A stretch of DNA of 64,000 nt. Source: Mycobacteroides sp. LB1. Its GTDB lineage: Bacteria; Actinomycetota; Actinomycetes; Mycobacteriales; Mycobacteriaceae. The translations under genes and the position numbers were made by a program. The stretch is taken from the NCBI RefSeq assembly GCF_013449725.1, contig NZ_JACCFF010000002.1:186001-250000 (forward strand), in the 5' to 3' direction. The notes below the pieces were generated by a model. It saw only the letters and a list, made by a program, of their open reading frames with translations. It had not been told where the DNA came from and ran no database searches. Of this stretch, positions 9,545-19,132 are shown in pieces. Position 1 is the first letter of the stretch; each line of letters starts with the position of its first letter.

Positions 9545-10954
9545 ATGCTCGAGCCGTCAGCGGCTACCGCTCATGTACGCATTGCCGAACGCGTTGTGGT
9601 CCATAGCGATTCGCGACTCGCGCGTTTCATGACCGCTGCCGCCGTATTGCTGGCGGCAGGGTGGGTGGTGCTGTTGGTCGCCCACTCCGGTTACCCGCTA
9701 CGACCGGATTTCGATGAAATCCTTTGGCCGCTCACTGTTCTGCTATCCGTAGGGTTCATTGCCCGCGGCATCTTCCTGGGTCGGCCGGTGACATACGGTC
9801 ACTCGGCGTGGGCAGGGGTCGCCATCGTGGTGGCGTTGGGTGTCGGTGTGCTGCAGTTCGAGCACATCAGCGACGTGCTGGTGGTGGCTGCCGGGCTCAT
9901 CCTGATGTGGCCGAAGTCGTCGCCGGCGCAGCCCGAGGCGCTGGCTGAAGTCGGTGCCCTAGTGGGCAAGACCAGCGACGACCCACTGGCGGCCTTCGCC
10001 ATGCACTCACTGAAGTCCTATTACTTCAATGCCGACCGGACGGCGGCGATCGCGTATCGCACTCGGGCGGGTTTCGCCGTGGTCGGGGGAGACCCGATCG
10101 GTGACGAAACCCGTTTCCCATCCCTGGTCCGGGGCTTCGCAGCCATGTGCCGTTCCCATGGTTGGCGCATCGCGATCCTGGGCTGCAGTGAACGCCGTCT
10201 GCTGCTCTGGAATGACCCCCGCGTCATCGGTCACCCGCTGCACGCGATCGCGGTGGGCCGCGACGTCATCGTCGACGTACAAACCTTCGACCTGGTGGGC
10301 CGCAAATACCGGAACCTGCGCCAGGGGATGCAACGCACCCACAACTCGGGGGTCACCACCGAGGTCGTCGACGAACGAGGTCTAGACGATGCGTTGCGTG
10401 CCGAACTCCAACAGGTGATGGAACTTTCGCACGGAGGTCGATTCGAACGGGGGTTCTCGATGATTCTCGACGGCGCGCTACTCGGCCGCTACCCCGGTAT
10501 CCGGCTGATCATCGCCCGAGACAAATCCGGTGTGGTTCAAGGATTTCACCGATACGCCAGCACCGGGCGGGGGACCGATATCTCTCTCGACGTTCCCTGG
10601 CGGCGCCCCGGTGCACCCAACGGGATCGACGAGCGACTGGCGATTGACATGATCACGCTGGCGAAGACCGAGGGGGCCCGCCGGCTGTCACTGGCGTTCG
10701 CGGCGTTCCCGGAGATCTTCGCCGAGAAGGATCGCACCCGGGGGCAGGAGATCTGCTACTCGGCGATTCACACGCTCGATCCGCTGATTGCTCTGGAGTC
10801 TTTGTACCGGTATCTACGCAAATTCCACGCGCTGAGCGATAGGCGCTATGTTCTCGTGCAGATGTCGGCCGTGCCGCTGGTCGCGGTCGCGTTGCTAAGC
10901 CTGGAATTCACACCCCGGCTGCGCCCCAAACTACCTACTGGAGCAGCTGCGTAA
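9545..10954 (+). CDS. DUF2156 membrane protein, phosphatidylglycerol lysyltransferase-like
   Basis: 469 residues. The N-terminal 130 residues hold about four membrane helices (near 28-46, 58-76, 86-104, 109-122). The rest is a soluble DUF2156 domain of the MprF C-terminal type, which folds as two GNAT-like lobes and in MprF/LysX transfers an amino acid from aminoacyl-tRNA to phosphatidylglycerol. Visible family blocks: SLKSYYFNAD, GDPIGDETRF, RNLRQGMQRT and the late LSLAFAAFPEIF. It has fewer helices than true MprF, so flippase activity is unlikely. GGAGG stands before the ATG. Equivalent in position to Rv1619. The actual acceptor is not deducible. Confidence 0.82.
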   Translation: MLEPSAATAHVRIAERVVVHSDSRLARFMTAAAVLLAAGWVVLLVAHSGYPLRPDFDEILWPLTVLLSVGFIARGIFLGRPVTYGHSAWAGVAIVVALGVGVLQFEHISDVLVVAAGLILMWPKSSPAQPEALAEVGALVGKTSDDPLAAFAMHSLKSYYFNADRTAAIAYRTRAGFAVVGGDPIGDETRFPSLVRGFAAMCRSHGWRIAILGCSERRLLLWNDPRVIGHPLHAIAVGRDVIVDVQTFDLVGRKYRNLRQGMQRTHNSGVTTEVVDERGLDDALRAELQQVMELSHGGRFERGFSMILDGALLGRYPGIRLIIARDKSGVVQGFHRYASTGRGTDISLDVPWRRPGAPNGIDERLAIDMITLAKTEGARRLSLAFAAFPEIFAEKDRTRGQEICYSAIHTLDPLIALESLYRYLRKFHALSDRRYVLVQMSAVPLVAVALLSLEFTPRLRPKLPTGAAA

Positions 10955-11010
10955 CAGGACATTAACGTCGGGAAAACGCGCACGAATTGGGCGCTCGCCA
11001 GTCTGTGGGC

Positions 11011-12705
11011 GTGACCGACACCCTCGACACAACTGCTGCCGCGCGCGTTCCCGTCGACCCATCCGCACACGATGCCACGGAGAGCGCGGCACTGCGGGAG
11101 ACGCTGGAGGACTACACCCTCCGATTCGCCCCCAGGCGTTTTCGGCGGTGGAGTCCCGCTGTCGTCGGTGTGACTGCACTGGGCGGTATCGCCTACCTCG
11201 CAGACTTCGCAATCGGAGCGAATATCGGTATCTCCTACGGCACCGGAAATGCGCTCTGGGGTATAGCGGTTTTCGCGGTCATCATTATCCTCACCGGAAT
11301 CCCGTTGTCCTACTACGCGGCCCGCTACAACATCGATCTGGACTTGATCACGCGCGGTAGTGGATTCGGGTATTACGGCAGCATCGTCACGAACATCATC
11401 TACGCGACGTTCACGTTCATATTCTTTGCGCTCGAGGGCTCAATCATGGCCCAGGGACTTAAACTCGGGCTCGGCGTACCCGTACCCATCGGATATGCGG
11501 CATCCACCATCATCATCATTCCGTTGGTCATCTACGGGATGAAGGCGTTATCGGTGCTCCAGGTGTGGACCACCCCGTTGTGGCTCGTCATGATGGTCAT
11601 CCCGTTCGTCTATCTGGTTGTGCGCCATCCCGATTCAATAGGAACCTTCTTTGCCTACGGAGGCAAGGACGCGCAGGGCGTAAACCTCGGGTCGATCATG
11701 CTCGCCGCGGGTGTGTGTCTGTCGTTGATCGCACAGATCGCCGAGCAGATCGACTACCTGCGGTTCATGCCGCCCAAGACCCCCGAGAACAGCCGCCGCT
11801 GGTGGACCGCGATGCTGCTGGCGGGGCCCGGCTGGGTGCTGTTCGGAGCCATCAAACAGGTTATCGGGCTCTTCCTGGCGGTGTATCTCATCGCCAATGT
11901 GGCAGACGGTGCCGCGGTGGCCAACCAACCGGTGCACCAGTTCCTGGAGATCTACCAGAACATGATGCCGCATTGGCTGGCCATCACCTTGGCCGTGATC
12001 CTGGTGGTGATCAGCCAAATCAAGATCAACGTCACCAATGCCTACTCGGGCTCGTTGGCGTGGACCAACTCCTTCACCCGCATCACCACGCACTACCCGG
12101 GCCGTTTGATCTTCGTGCTGTTCAATCTGCTGATCGCGCTTGTGCTCATGGAAGCCAACATGTTCGACTTCCTGAACACGATCCTGGGGTTCTACGCCAA
12201 CTGCGGTATGGCATGGGTGGTGACGGTGGCGACCGATATCGCGGTCAACAAGTACCTGCTCAAACTGTCGCCCATGGAACCCGAATTCCGCCGCGGCATG
12301 CTCTACAACGTCAACCCGGTCGGATTCGTCTCGATGCTGCTTTCGGCGGGCATCTCGATCCTGGTGTTCTTCGGAGTGTTCGGGGAGGCGATCCGCCCCT
12401 ACTCGCCGATCGTGGCCGTTGCCATTGCGTTTGTGATGCCGCCGATCCTGGCCGTGGCCACTCGTGGCAAGTACTACCTGCGCCGCACCGATGACGGTAT
12501 CGATCTGCCCATGTACGACGAGTACGGAAACCCGTCGGATGAGTTGCTTCGGTGCGCGGTCAGTGGAATCGAGTTCGAGCGTCCCGACATGATCGCCTCG
12601 GCCAAGCCCGGTCCCGACGGTGAGAAGCAGTACATCTCATCGCTCAGCCTGGCAACCGACCGGACCGGTGAACACGTGTTGCCCGCCGACCCGCCCACTC
12701 GGTAG
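11011..12705 (+). CDS. NCS1-type permease (purine/cytosine permease-like)
   Basis: 564 residues from the GTG at 11011 (an in-frame TTG at 10987 would add eight). About twelve membrane helices follow a 45-residue hydrophilic N-terminus. The first helices with PAVVGVTALGGIAYLADFAIGAN, and NAYSGSLAWTNSFTRI near residue 345, fit the purine-cytosine permease branch of the nucleobase:cation symporter-1 superfamily. An unusual feature is a soluble C-terminal tail of about 75 residues with YDEYGNPSDELLRC. No catabolic gene for nucleobases or hydantoins stands next to it, so the substrate stays open. It ends 3 bp before the convergent DUF4190 gene. Confidence 0.8.
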   Translation: MTDTLDTTAAARVPVDPSAHDATESAALRETLEDYTLRFAPRRFRRWSPAVVGVTALGGIAYLADFAIGANIGISYGTGNALWGIAVFAVIIILTGIPLSYYAARYNIDLDLITRGSGFGYYGSIVTNIIYATFTFIFFALEGSIMAQGLKLGLGVPVPIGYAASTIIIIPLVIYGMKALSVLQVWTTPLWLVMMVIPFVYLVVRHPDSIGTFFAYGGKDAQGVNLGSIMLAAGVCLSLIAQIAEQIDYLRFMPPKTPENSRRWWTAMLLAGPGWVLFGAIKQVIGLFLAVYLIANVADGAAVANQPVHQFLEIYQNMMPHWLAITLAVILVVISQIKINVTNAYSGSLAWTNSFTRITTHYPGRLIFVLFNLLIALVLMEANMFDFLNTILGFYANCGMAWVVTVATDIAVNKYLLKLSPMEPEFRRGMLYNVNPVGFVSMLLSAGISILVFFGVFGEAIRPYSPIVAVAIAFVMPPILAVATRGKYYLRRTDDGIDLPMYDEYGNPSDELLRCAVSGIEFERPDMIASAKPGPDGEKQYISSLSLATDRTGEHVLPADPPTR

Positions 12706-12708
12706 GGA

Positions 12709-13182
12709 TCAGGGCGCGGGGTTACCGGCCTTCTCGTTCATCCGCTTCTCGAAATCGTTCTGGCATTGGGTGGCCTTGGCTTGATCACCCTTGACATCGG
12801 ACATGCAGGTGATGAAATCGGTCAAACCGGCTGACTTCATGAAAACCAGCATGAACACGAGAATGAGCGTGGACAGCAGCACGGCCAAGCCCCCGAGCGC
12901 GATGCCCGAGATCGCCACGCCACGATTGTCGGCCTCGGCTCGCTTGGCCCTGCGCAAGCCCACGATACCGAGGATGATCGCCACGATGCCGCCGATAAAT
13001 CCACCAAAGACTGTGCACGACAACAGAATCGCAATGATTCCGACGATAAGCGCGCCCACGCCGACGCCGTTCTTTCGGACCGGCGGAGGAAGCGGGGCGC
13101 CGGGAGCGCCGTACGGGTATGGGTAAGCGGGGTAGGCCGGGTACCCGCCGGGCGGTTGGTACGGCGGGGGTGTTTCCGTCAT
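12709..13182 (-). CDS. DUF4190-type membrane protein, last gene of the cyd run
   Basis: 157 residues. Residues 1-35 are proline/tyrosine-rich (PPYQPPGGYPAYPAYPY type); two hydrophobic segments follow near 40-70 and 88-115, with the conserved short linker GLRRAKRAEADNRG between them, as in DUF4190 proteins. The C-terminus is a soluble, charged stretch with two cysteines (CMSD and CQND) about 14 residues apart, likely extracytoplasmic. The start overlaps the cydC stop in an ATGA junction, so it belongs to the cyd operon. Function unknown; the pair of cysteines beside a CydDC thiol exporter is suggestive but unproven. Confidence 0.75.
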   Translation of the reverse strand: MTETPPPYQPPGGYPAYPAYPYPYGAPGAPLPPPVRKNGVGVGALIVGIIAILLSCTVFGGFIGGIVAIILGIVGLRRAKRAEADNRGVAISGIALGGLAVLLSTLILVFMLVFMKSAGLTDFITCMSDVKGDQAKATQCQNDFEKRMNEKAGNPAP

Positions 13183-14831
13183 ACCTGCACTGTATCGCCG
13201 AGTTGGACGCGAAGGCAGTTCACCGATTCCGGCAGATGGTGGGTCGCCACCAGAACAGTCCGCCCAGCCAACAGTGGACTGTTGCTGTCCAGCAATTCCC
13301 GAAGGATCGTCTCCGCAGCGTGGCCATCGAGGTGTTCGGTCGGCTCGTCGAGCAGTAACACGGGTACCTCGGACAGCAGCGCTCGCGCAAGCAGGAGCCG
13401 TCGGCGCTGGCCGCCCGATACCGAGGCCGCACCCGCGGTCAACACCGTGTCCAGCCCCTGCGGTAGCGATTCGATCCAAGGACCGAGACCGACTTCCGAT
13501 AACGCGTCGGCCAGTTTGCCATCGGTGGCGTCACCCCGCGCGACAAGAAGGTTGTCGCGCACCGTGGTGGCGAATAGGTGTGCGTCCTCGGCGAAAAACC
13601 TGATGGGTGAAGTCATCTCGGCGGTCTGGTTCTCGGCGGGTGCGTCATCGCCGAGTCGGATGCTGCCGGCGACCGGTGGTGCGAGCCCGGCGAGCGCCAT
13701 CAGCAGTGATGTCTTGCCTATACCACTGGCACCGGTAATGGCCATCCGTGCACCCGCCGGCAGCCGGAACGACAGCGGACCCGATATCGAACGGCCGGTC
13801 CGCCAATACAGTTCGGAACATTCGAGCGTCACGGCGGAAACCTCGCCGTTCGGCATCACGTCGGCAGGAGCGGGAACTTCGACACCTCCGCCCGCAAGCT
13901 GCTCCAAGTGCCGCGCCGATGCCCGTGAGCGGGCGATGCCGATGGCCGCAGCGGGCAGAGCTGTGGAGGCCTCGAAGGCGGCAAGCGGCAACAACACCAG
14001 GACGGCAAGGGTCGTGGGTGCGATATGTCCGGCGAGCTCGACAGCGGCTGCCAAGGCGCCGACCACCGCGGCTCCTACCGCCAAGGTGGGGGCCGCGGCC
14101 GCCCATGCGGCGGGACCGGCGGCAGCGTCCTGAGCCAGCGCCCAGTCACGGCGTCGTCGCCGCGCCATATCGAGCTGATGCGGTAGACAGCCTCCCACCC
14201 GGAGCTCCGGAGCGTGGTCGAGGATCTCAACGGCCGTTTCCGCTTGCAGGGCGCGCGCCTGCGCGCCGTGCGTCTCCCGCGACCTGGATGCGCGGGCCGC
14301 CAACACGGGCGCCAGCACATCGGCAACCAGCAAGGCACACGCCAGCATGGCTGCGGCAGGTAGCGATATCAGCGCGATGGTCACCGTGGCCGCGACCCCG
14401 AGCACCGCGGCGACCGCAGCGGGAATGACGCTGCGTACGACGGTCTCGGCGAGCTCGTCAATGTCTGTTCCGATGCGATCCAGCACCGCGCCCCTGCGGA
14501 GCGCTCCGACCGAGCCGCCGACCAGACGTGCGTACACCTGCGCACGGACGGCGGCAGCCCCGCGTAGTGCGATTTCGTGACTGGCGAGCCGTTCGCAGTA
14601 CCGCCAGATGCCGCGCGAAATACCCAGTGCGCGTACGGCAACCACGGCAACGGACAGATCGAGAACCGGTGGCATCTGCCAGGCCCGGGTGATGAGCCAC
14701 GCCGACAGACCGGCCAACGCTAGTGCACTTCCCAATGCCAGCACTCCACACGCCACGGCTAAAGCCAGCCGTGCCGGCCGCACACGAAGCGCGATCAGCC
14801 AGTGCTGCAGCGGGTCAGAAGTGCGCAGCAT
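13179..14831 (-). CDS. cydC: Thiol reductant ABC exporter subunit CydC
   Basis: Half-transporter of the heterodimeric CydDC complex, which exports glutathione/cysteine-type thiols and is needed to assemble cytochrome bd. 550 residues from the ATG at 14831; the long same-frame extension further upstream lies in cydD and was not used. N-terminal six-helix membrane domain, then the ATP-binding domain with Walker A GASGIGKTS, signature VSGGQRRRLLLARALL and Walker B VLLLDEPTEHLD. It overlaps cydD by 17 bp and the DUF4190 gene by 4 bp. Confidence 0.94.
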   Translation of the reverse strand: MLRTSDPLQHWLIALRVRPARLALAVACGVLALGSALALAGLSAWLITRAWQMPPVLDLSVAVVAVRALGISRGIWRYCERLASHEIALRGAAAVRAQVYARLVGGSVGALRRGAVLDRIGTDIDELAETVVRSVIPAAVAAVLGVAATVTIALISLPAAAMLACALLVADVLAPVLAARASRSRETHGAQARALQAETAVEILDHAPELRVGGCLPHQLDMARRRRRDWALAQDAAAGPAAWAAAAPTLAVGAAVVGALAAAVELAGHIAPTTLAVLVLLPLAAFEASTALPAAAIGIARSRASARHLEQLAGGGVEVPAPADVMPNGEVSAVTLECSELYWRTGRSISGPLSFRLPAGARMAITGASGIGKTSLLMALAGLAPPVAGSIRLGDDAPAENQTAEMTSPIRFFAEDAHLFATTVRDNLLVARGDATDGKLADALSEVGLGPWIESLPQGLDTVLTAGAASVSGGQRRRLLLARALLSEVPVLLLDEPTEHLDGHAAETILRELLDSNSPLLAGRTVLVATHHLPESVNCLRVQLGDTVQV

Positions 14832-16488
14832 GTCTGGCCTCAACGGTGAATATCTCGTCGGCGGCAGCCAGTACCGGGGCACGGTGCCCCACCAGCACCA
14901 CCGTGGCGCCACGACGGGCCCGCGTGACCAGTGCGGCCAGCGCGGCGGCCTCGGTATCGCCATCGAGGTGTGCCGTGGGCTCGTCGAGAAGCAAGATCGG
15001 GCGATTGGTAGCGAGCACACGTGCCAGGCACAGTCGCTGCCTTTCACCCAGTGAAAGCCCGGCGCCACCGGCACCGAGGCGGGTATCCAACCCGTCCTGC
15101 AACGTCGACACCGTACTATCGAACTGGCTCTCGGCCAGCGCCGCTTCGAGATCGTCCAGCGGCCCGAACATTTCGAGGTTCTCGCGGATGGTGCCCGGCA
15201 CCAATACAGGTCGTTGGGGCAGCCATCCGATCATTGACCACCAACTGTCGCGGTGGATCTGGTCCAGACCCACCCCGTCCGCGAGAACCAGGCCTTCCGT
15301 TGGCGTGGTGAGGCCGGTTATCGCGTGCAGTGCCGTCGACTTCCCTGCACCGTTGTGGCCGGTGAGCACGGTGACTGCGCCGGGCCGGATTGTCGCCGTC
15401 AATTCCCATGGTGCGTAACCGCTTCGATCCGGCACGCTGATCGCGTCCAGCTGGATCGTCGGCTGTCGGAGCGGAGGTAGCGTCCCACCGACGGCGGTGG
15501 GGGCTGCTTGAGCGCTGATGGCGTCGAGGAGTTCGAAGGCCTTGTCCGCAGCCGCTTTTCCATCGGCGGCGCTGTGGAACTGAATCCCGACGCGACGCAA
15601 CGGCCAATAGACCTCAGGGGCCAGAATCAGGACCGTCAGTGCGGTGGTGAGATCGAGGTGCCCGAACACCAGCCGCATACCGATACTCACCGCGATGAGC
15701 GCGACACTGAGCGTTGCGATCATTTCCAGCACCATGGCCGACAGGAACGCGACCCGCAGCGTGGCCATGACCGAACGCCGCTGGGCGGTCCCGAGTTCGG
15801 TTATCCGACGAAGCGGTGTCGCGGTACGTCCCAGCGCGCGGAGGGTGGGAATACCCGCGATCAAATCGAGAATCTGACCGGTGACCACGGTCGAGGCATT
15901 CAATGCGGCCGCCGCGCGATCCCGGGTGAGAAGACCGATGAGGATCATGAAGATGGGTATCAGTGGCAGGGTTGCCACGACGATCACGGCCGATCGGATA
16001 TCGGATACCGCGATCACCAAGGCCGCGGTAGGTGTCACGATCGCGGCACTGAGCACCGCGGGCAGATACCCGGCGAAGTAGGGGCGCAGGTCGTCCAGTC
16101 CCCGGGTCAATATCGTCGTGGCCGATTCCCGACTCTGTGCAAGGTCGCGAGGCTGTGCCTGCGCGATGGTCGACAACAGTTGGTCGTCGAGGTCGGCGAT
16201 GACTCCTGTCGCGCCGCGCTCACTGAAGCGGACCTGCACACCTTGGGCACCCGCCCGAACAATCCAGAGCGCGGCAAGAACAGCCAGCGGCTGTCCCATA
16301 TGGACAATGTCGCGTGCGGCCGGATCGGTGATGAGCCGGGCGAGTGTATGCGCCAGCACTATGGCGATAAGCAGTGTGGCCGCCGTGATCACCAACTCGC
16401 AGAGCACTGTCAGCATCAAGTAGCGACGGGCGGGTGCGCTGCGGCGCCACAACCGCGGATCGACCGGGGCGCTGCGCGATCGTGTCAT
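14815..16488 (-). CDS. cydD: Thiol reductant ABC exporter subunit CydD
   Basis: Partner of CydC. 557 residues from the ATG at 16488, which overlaps the cydB stop (ATGA). Membrane domain in residues 20-310, then the nucleotide-binding domain with Walker A GHNGAGKST, signature LSLGERQRLCLARVL and Walker B ILLLDEPTAHLD. The sequence QSRESATTILTRGLDDLRPYF fits the CydD branch. The gene order cydA-cydB-cydD-cydC is that of other mycobacteria. Confidence 0.94.
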   Translation of the reverse strand: MTRSRSAPVDPRLWRRSAPARRYLMLTVLCELVITAATLLIAIVLAHTLARLITDPAARDIVHMGQPLAVLAALWIVRAGAQGVQVRFSERGATGVIADLDDQLLSTIAQAQPRDLAQSRESATTILTRGLDDLRPYFAGYLPAVLSAAIVTPTAALVIAVSDIRSAVIVVATLPLIPIFMILIGLLTRDRAAAALNASTVVTGQILDLIAGIPTLRALGRTATPLRRITELGTAQRRSVMATLRVAFLSAMVLEMIATLSVALIAVSIGMRLVFGHLDLTTALTVLILAPEVYWPLRRVGIQFHSAADGKAAADKAFELLDAISAQAAPTAVGGTLPPLRQPTIQLDAISVPDRSGYAPWELTATIRPGAVTVLTGHNGAGKSTALHAITGLTTPTEGLVLADGVGLDQIHRDSWWSMIGWLPQRPVLVPGTIRENLEMFGPLDDLEAALAESQFDSTVSTLQDGLDTRLGAGGAGLSLGERQRLCLARVLATNRPILLLDEPTAHLDGDTEAAALAALVTRARRGATVVLVGHRAPVLAAADEIFTVEARHAAHF

Positions 16489-17513
16489 CGCACGGGCAGC
16501 CCGACGGGATCGGGGATCTGATCGGCCGAGATGCGTTGCCGGAATACCCAATACGTCCAGCCCTGGTAGAGCAGCACCAGCGGGGCGGTAATCGCCGCGG
16601 CCCAGCTCATGATGCGTAGTGTGTAGGGACTGGATGAGGCGTTGACAATCGTCAAGTTGTAGGCCGGATTCAAGCTGGACACAACCAGATTGGGATACAG
16701 GGAGCCGAACAGCAGGGCCACCACGGCGACCACCGTCAGACAGGTGCAGGCAAATGCCCATCCGTCACGGGATATCCGTGACGCGGCGGCGGCACCGACC
16801 AAGGACAAAGCGGCCACCGCGAGCGCGATCCAGGTCCATCCCTTGCCATAGGCAAGCTGCGTCCACAGCCCGTATCCGCCGGCAGCGATGATGACCGGAA
16901 TCGCCAGCTTGTGCGCTATCGAGACGGCGTCCTCGCGGACCACTCCCGCGGTCTTCAGCGCGATGAACAGTGCACCGTGGAAGGCGAAGAGTCCCACGAA
17001 GACCACGCCACCAAGAAGTACGTACGGTCGCAGCACATCCCCGATCCCCAGACTGAGCTGTTTGGCGGAATCGACCGGGAGCCCGGCCAAGAGCGACGAG
17101 AACGCCACACCCCACAGCAGCGCGGGAATCCAGGATCCGATGCCGATTCCCAGATCGCAGCGAGCACGCCAGCGGGGGTCGTTGATCTTGCCGCGCCACT
17201 CAATGGCCACGATCCGCAGGATCATGGCGACCAGGATCAGTAGCAGCGGAAGGTATAGGCCGGAAAACACCGTGGCATACCAGTGAGGGAATGCCGCGAA
17301 CATGGCGCCGCCCGCGGTGATGAGCCAGACCTCGTTGCCGTCCCATACGGGCCCGATGGTGTTGAGCACCGCTCGTCGCCTGCGGTCGTCGCCGCGGCCG
17401 AGTGGATGCATCAGCATCCCGACACCGAAGTCGAAGCCTTCGAGCACGAGGAAGCCGAGGAACAGCGCCGCTACGACGATGAACCAGAGCTGTTGTAATG
17501 TCGTCGGATTCAT
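16485..17513 (-). CDS. cydB: Cytochrome bd ubiquinol oxidase subunit II
   Basis: Second subunit of the cyanide-tolerant, high-affinity terminal oxidase of the membrane. 342 residues with about nine helices. The family signature LEGFDFGVGML lies near residues 24-34, and GPVWDGNEVWLITAGG near 52-67. The ATG at 17513 follows an AGGAGG a few bases upstream. The gap to cydA is 35 bp; cydD follows with a 4-bp overlap. Confidence 0.97.
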   Translation of the reverse strand: MNPTTLQQLWFIVVAALFLGFLVLEGFDFGVGMLMHPLGRGDDRRRRAVLNTIGPVWDGNEVWLITAGGAMFAAFPHWYATVFSGLYLPLLLILVAMILRIVAIEWRGKINDPRWRARCDLGIGIGSWIPALLWGVAFSSLLAGLPVDSAKQLSLGIGDVLRPYVLLGGVVFVGLFAFHGALFIALKTAGVVREDAVSIAHKLAIPVIIAAGGYGLWTQLAYGKGWTWIALAVAALSLVGAAAASRISRDGWAFACTCLTVVAVVALLFGSLYPNLVVSSLNPAYNLTIVNASSSPYTLRIMSWAAAITAPLVLLYQGWTYWVFRQRISADQIPDPVGLPVR

Positions 17514-17548
17514 GTTCGGACCTCCTTGCAGGCTGATAGATAGGGCTA

Positions 17549-19003
17549 TTAGTAGGCGAAGGACAGCGGCTTGGGGCTGTCCTCATCGGTGAGAACTGGT
17601 GCGGGTTCGGTGTCGTGTTCGAGAGGCCCTTCGATGGTGTAGCGGCGGATGAGCCAGAACCACACCACGCCCAGCGCGCCGTACAGCAGCGTGAAGGTGA
17701 TGAGCGACACCCATACCGTTGCGGCGGAGTGGTGCGAGACCGCCATGTCCACGGTGAGCCGAATCTGTTCCACTCCTGTGGGATTGGGGGCAACCACCCA
17801 GGGTTGTCGGCCCATCTCGGTGAACACCCACCCGGCGCTGTTCGCCAGGAAGGGCGTGGGGATGGCCAGGATTGAGAGCCAGGCGAACCAGCGCTGAGAA
17901 GGAATTCGTCCGCGCCGTGTCACCCACAGCCCCGCCAACGCCAGCAGGGCAGATCCAGCGGCGAGTCCGATCATGGCGCGAAAGGACCAGTAGGTGACGA
18001 AGAGGTTGGGCCGGTAGTTACGCGGACCGAACTTCTGCTCGTACTCCTTCTGGAGGTCTTCGACGCCCTTGAGGGTGACATCGGTGAACTTGCCCTCGGC
18101 CAGGAAGGGCAGCACATAGGGCACCGAAATCGCGTGCGTGACGCTGCCGCAGTCATTGTGGGTCCCCACCGTCAGCACCGAGAACTTGGGGTCTTTCTCG
18201 GTATGACACAGGGATTCAGCCGACGCCATTTTCATCGGCTGTTGCTGAAACATCAGCTTGCCCTGAACGTCACCAGTCGCCGCCAGGGCGCCCCCGGCGA
18301 GGATCATCACGGCGCAGGCGCCGATGGCGGCCGGGCGATACATCGTGCGCGCGTCTTCGAGGGTGCCAAGTTTGTGAGAGCGGACCATCCACCAGCCGCA
18401 GATACCGGCAACGAATGTGCCTGCAGTGAGCAAGGATCCGGCAACGGTGTGCGGGAAGGCGGCCAATGCCGTGTTGTTGGTGAGGAGCTCGGTGATGCTG
18501 GTCAGCTCTGCGCGGCCGTTTTCCGGGTTGTAGATGGCACCGACCGGGTGCTGCATGAACGAGTTGGCGGCGACGATGAAGAAGGCCGAGGCATTGACAC
18601 CGATCGCGACCACCCAGATGCACGCCAGGTGCACCAGCTTGTGCAGACGGGTCCACCCAAATATCCACAGGCCCAGGAAGGTTGACTCCAGGAAGAACGC
18701 TACAAGCCCTTCGAGAGCAAGGGGAGCGCCGAACACGTCGCCGACGAACCGGGAGTATTCGCTCCAGTTCATCCCGAACTGGAATTCCTGCACGATGCCG
18801 GTGGCGACGCCCAGTGCGAAATTGATGAGAAAGAGCTTTCCGAAGAATCTGGTGAGCCGGTACCAGGAGTTGTTTCCGGTGATGACCCAGGCCGTCTGCA
18901 TGATGGCCAGCAGAGGTGCGAGCCCAATGGTCAGCGGCACCAGGATGAAGTGGTACACGGTGGTGATCCCGAATTGCCAACGAGATACGTCCAGGGCGTT
19001 CAT
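17549..19003 (-). CDS. cydA: Cytochrome bd ubiquinol oxidase subunit I
   Basis: Haem-carrying subunit that oxidises quinol and reduces oxygen to water. 484 residues from the ATG at 19003, which sits 5 nt behind AGGAGG; a GTG at 19009 lies within the SD itself and is less likely. Conserved features: RWQFGITTVYHFILVPLTIG at the N-terminus with the haem-ligand His, FQFGMNWSEYSRFVGDVFG near residue 70, and the GRQPW motif near 395. It heads the cydABDC-DUF4190 run. The short quinol loop form appears present (no long insertion seen). Confidence 0.97.
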   Translation of the reverse strand: MNALDVSRWQFGITTVYHFILVPLTIGLAPLLAIMQTAWVITGNNSWYRLTRFFGKLFLINFALGVATGIVQEFQFGMNWSEYSRFVGDVFGAPLALEGLVAFFLESTFLGLWIFGWTRLHKLVHLACIWVVAIGVNASAFFIVAANSFMQHPVGAIYNPENGRAELTSITELLTNNTALAAFPHTVAGSLLTAGTFVAGICGWWMVRSHKLGTLEDARTMYRPAAIGACAVMILAGGALAATGDVQGKLMFQQQPMKMASAESLCHTEKDPKFSVLTVGTHNDCGSVTHAISVPYVLPFLAEGKFTDVTLKGVEDLQKEYEQKFGPRNYRPNLFVTYWSFRAMIGLAAGSALLALAGLWVTRRGRIPSQRWFAWLSILAIPTPFLANSAGWVFTEMGRQPWVVAPNPTGVEQIRLTVDMAVSHHSAATVWVSLITFTLLYGALGVVWFWLIRRYTIEGPLEHDTEPAPVLTDEDSPKPLSFAY

Positions 19004-19132
19004 CGCCACCTCCTACGACGCAGCGTAGTAGTAGTTGCACGCTAAGTTCAACGCGATACGGGCCACATTTACTAATACGCCAACAGCGCGAACGTGGCGC
19101 GGTAATCGCGTGAACCCAGAAAGTGGACCGCG
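19004..19132. promoter_or_regulatory. Upstream region of cydA
   Basis: 129 bp between cydA and the end of the aminotransferase gene, both on the minus strand. It must hold the cyd promoter and probably the 3' end of the polysaccharide transcript. I see a strong SD (AGGAGG) close to cydA and an AT-richer patch at 19068-19080, but no convincing CRP-type palindrome or terminator. Confidence 0.4.

Noticed and set aside
15508..16521. A 337-codon plus-strand open frame opposite cydD
   Set aside because: Arg/Gly/His-rich shadow of the CydD membrane domain; no support.
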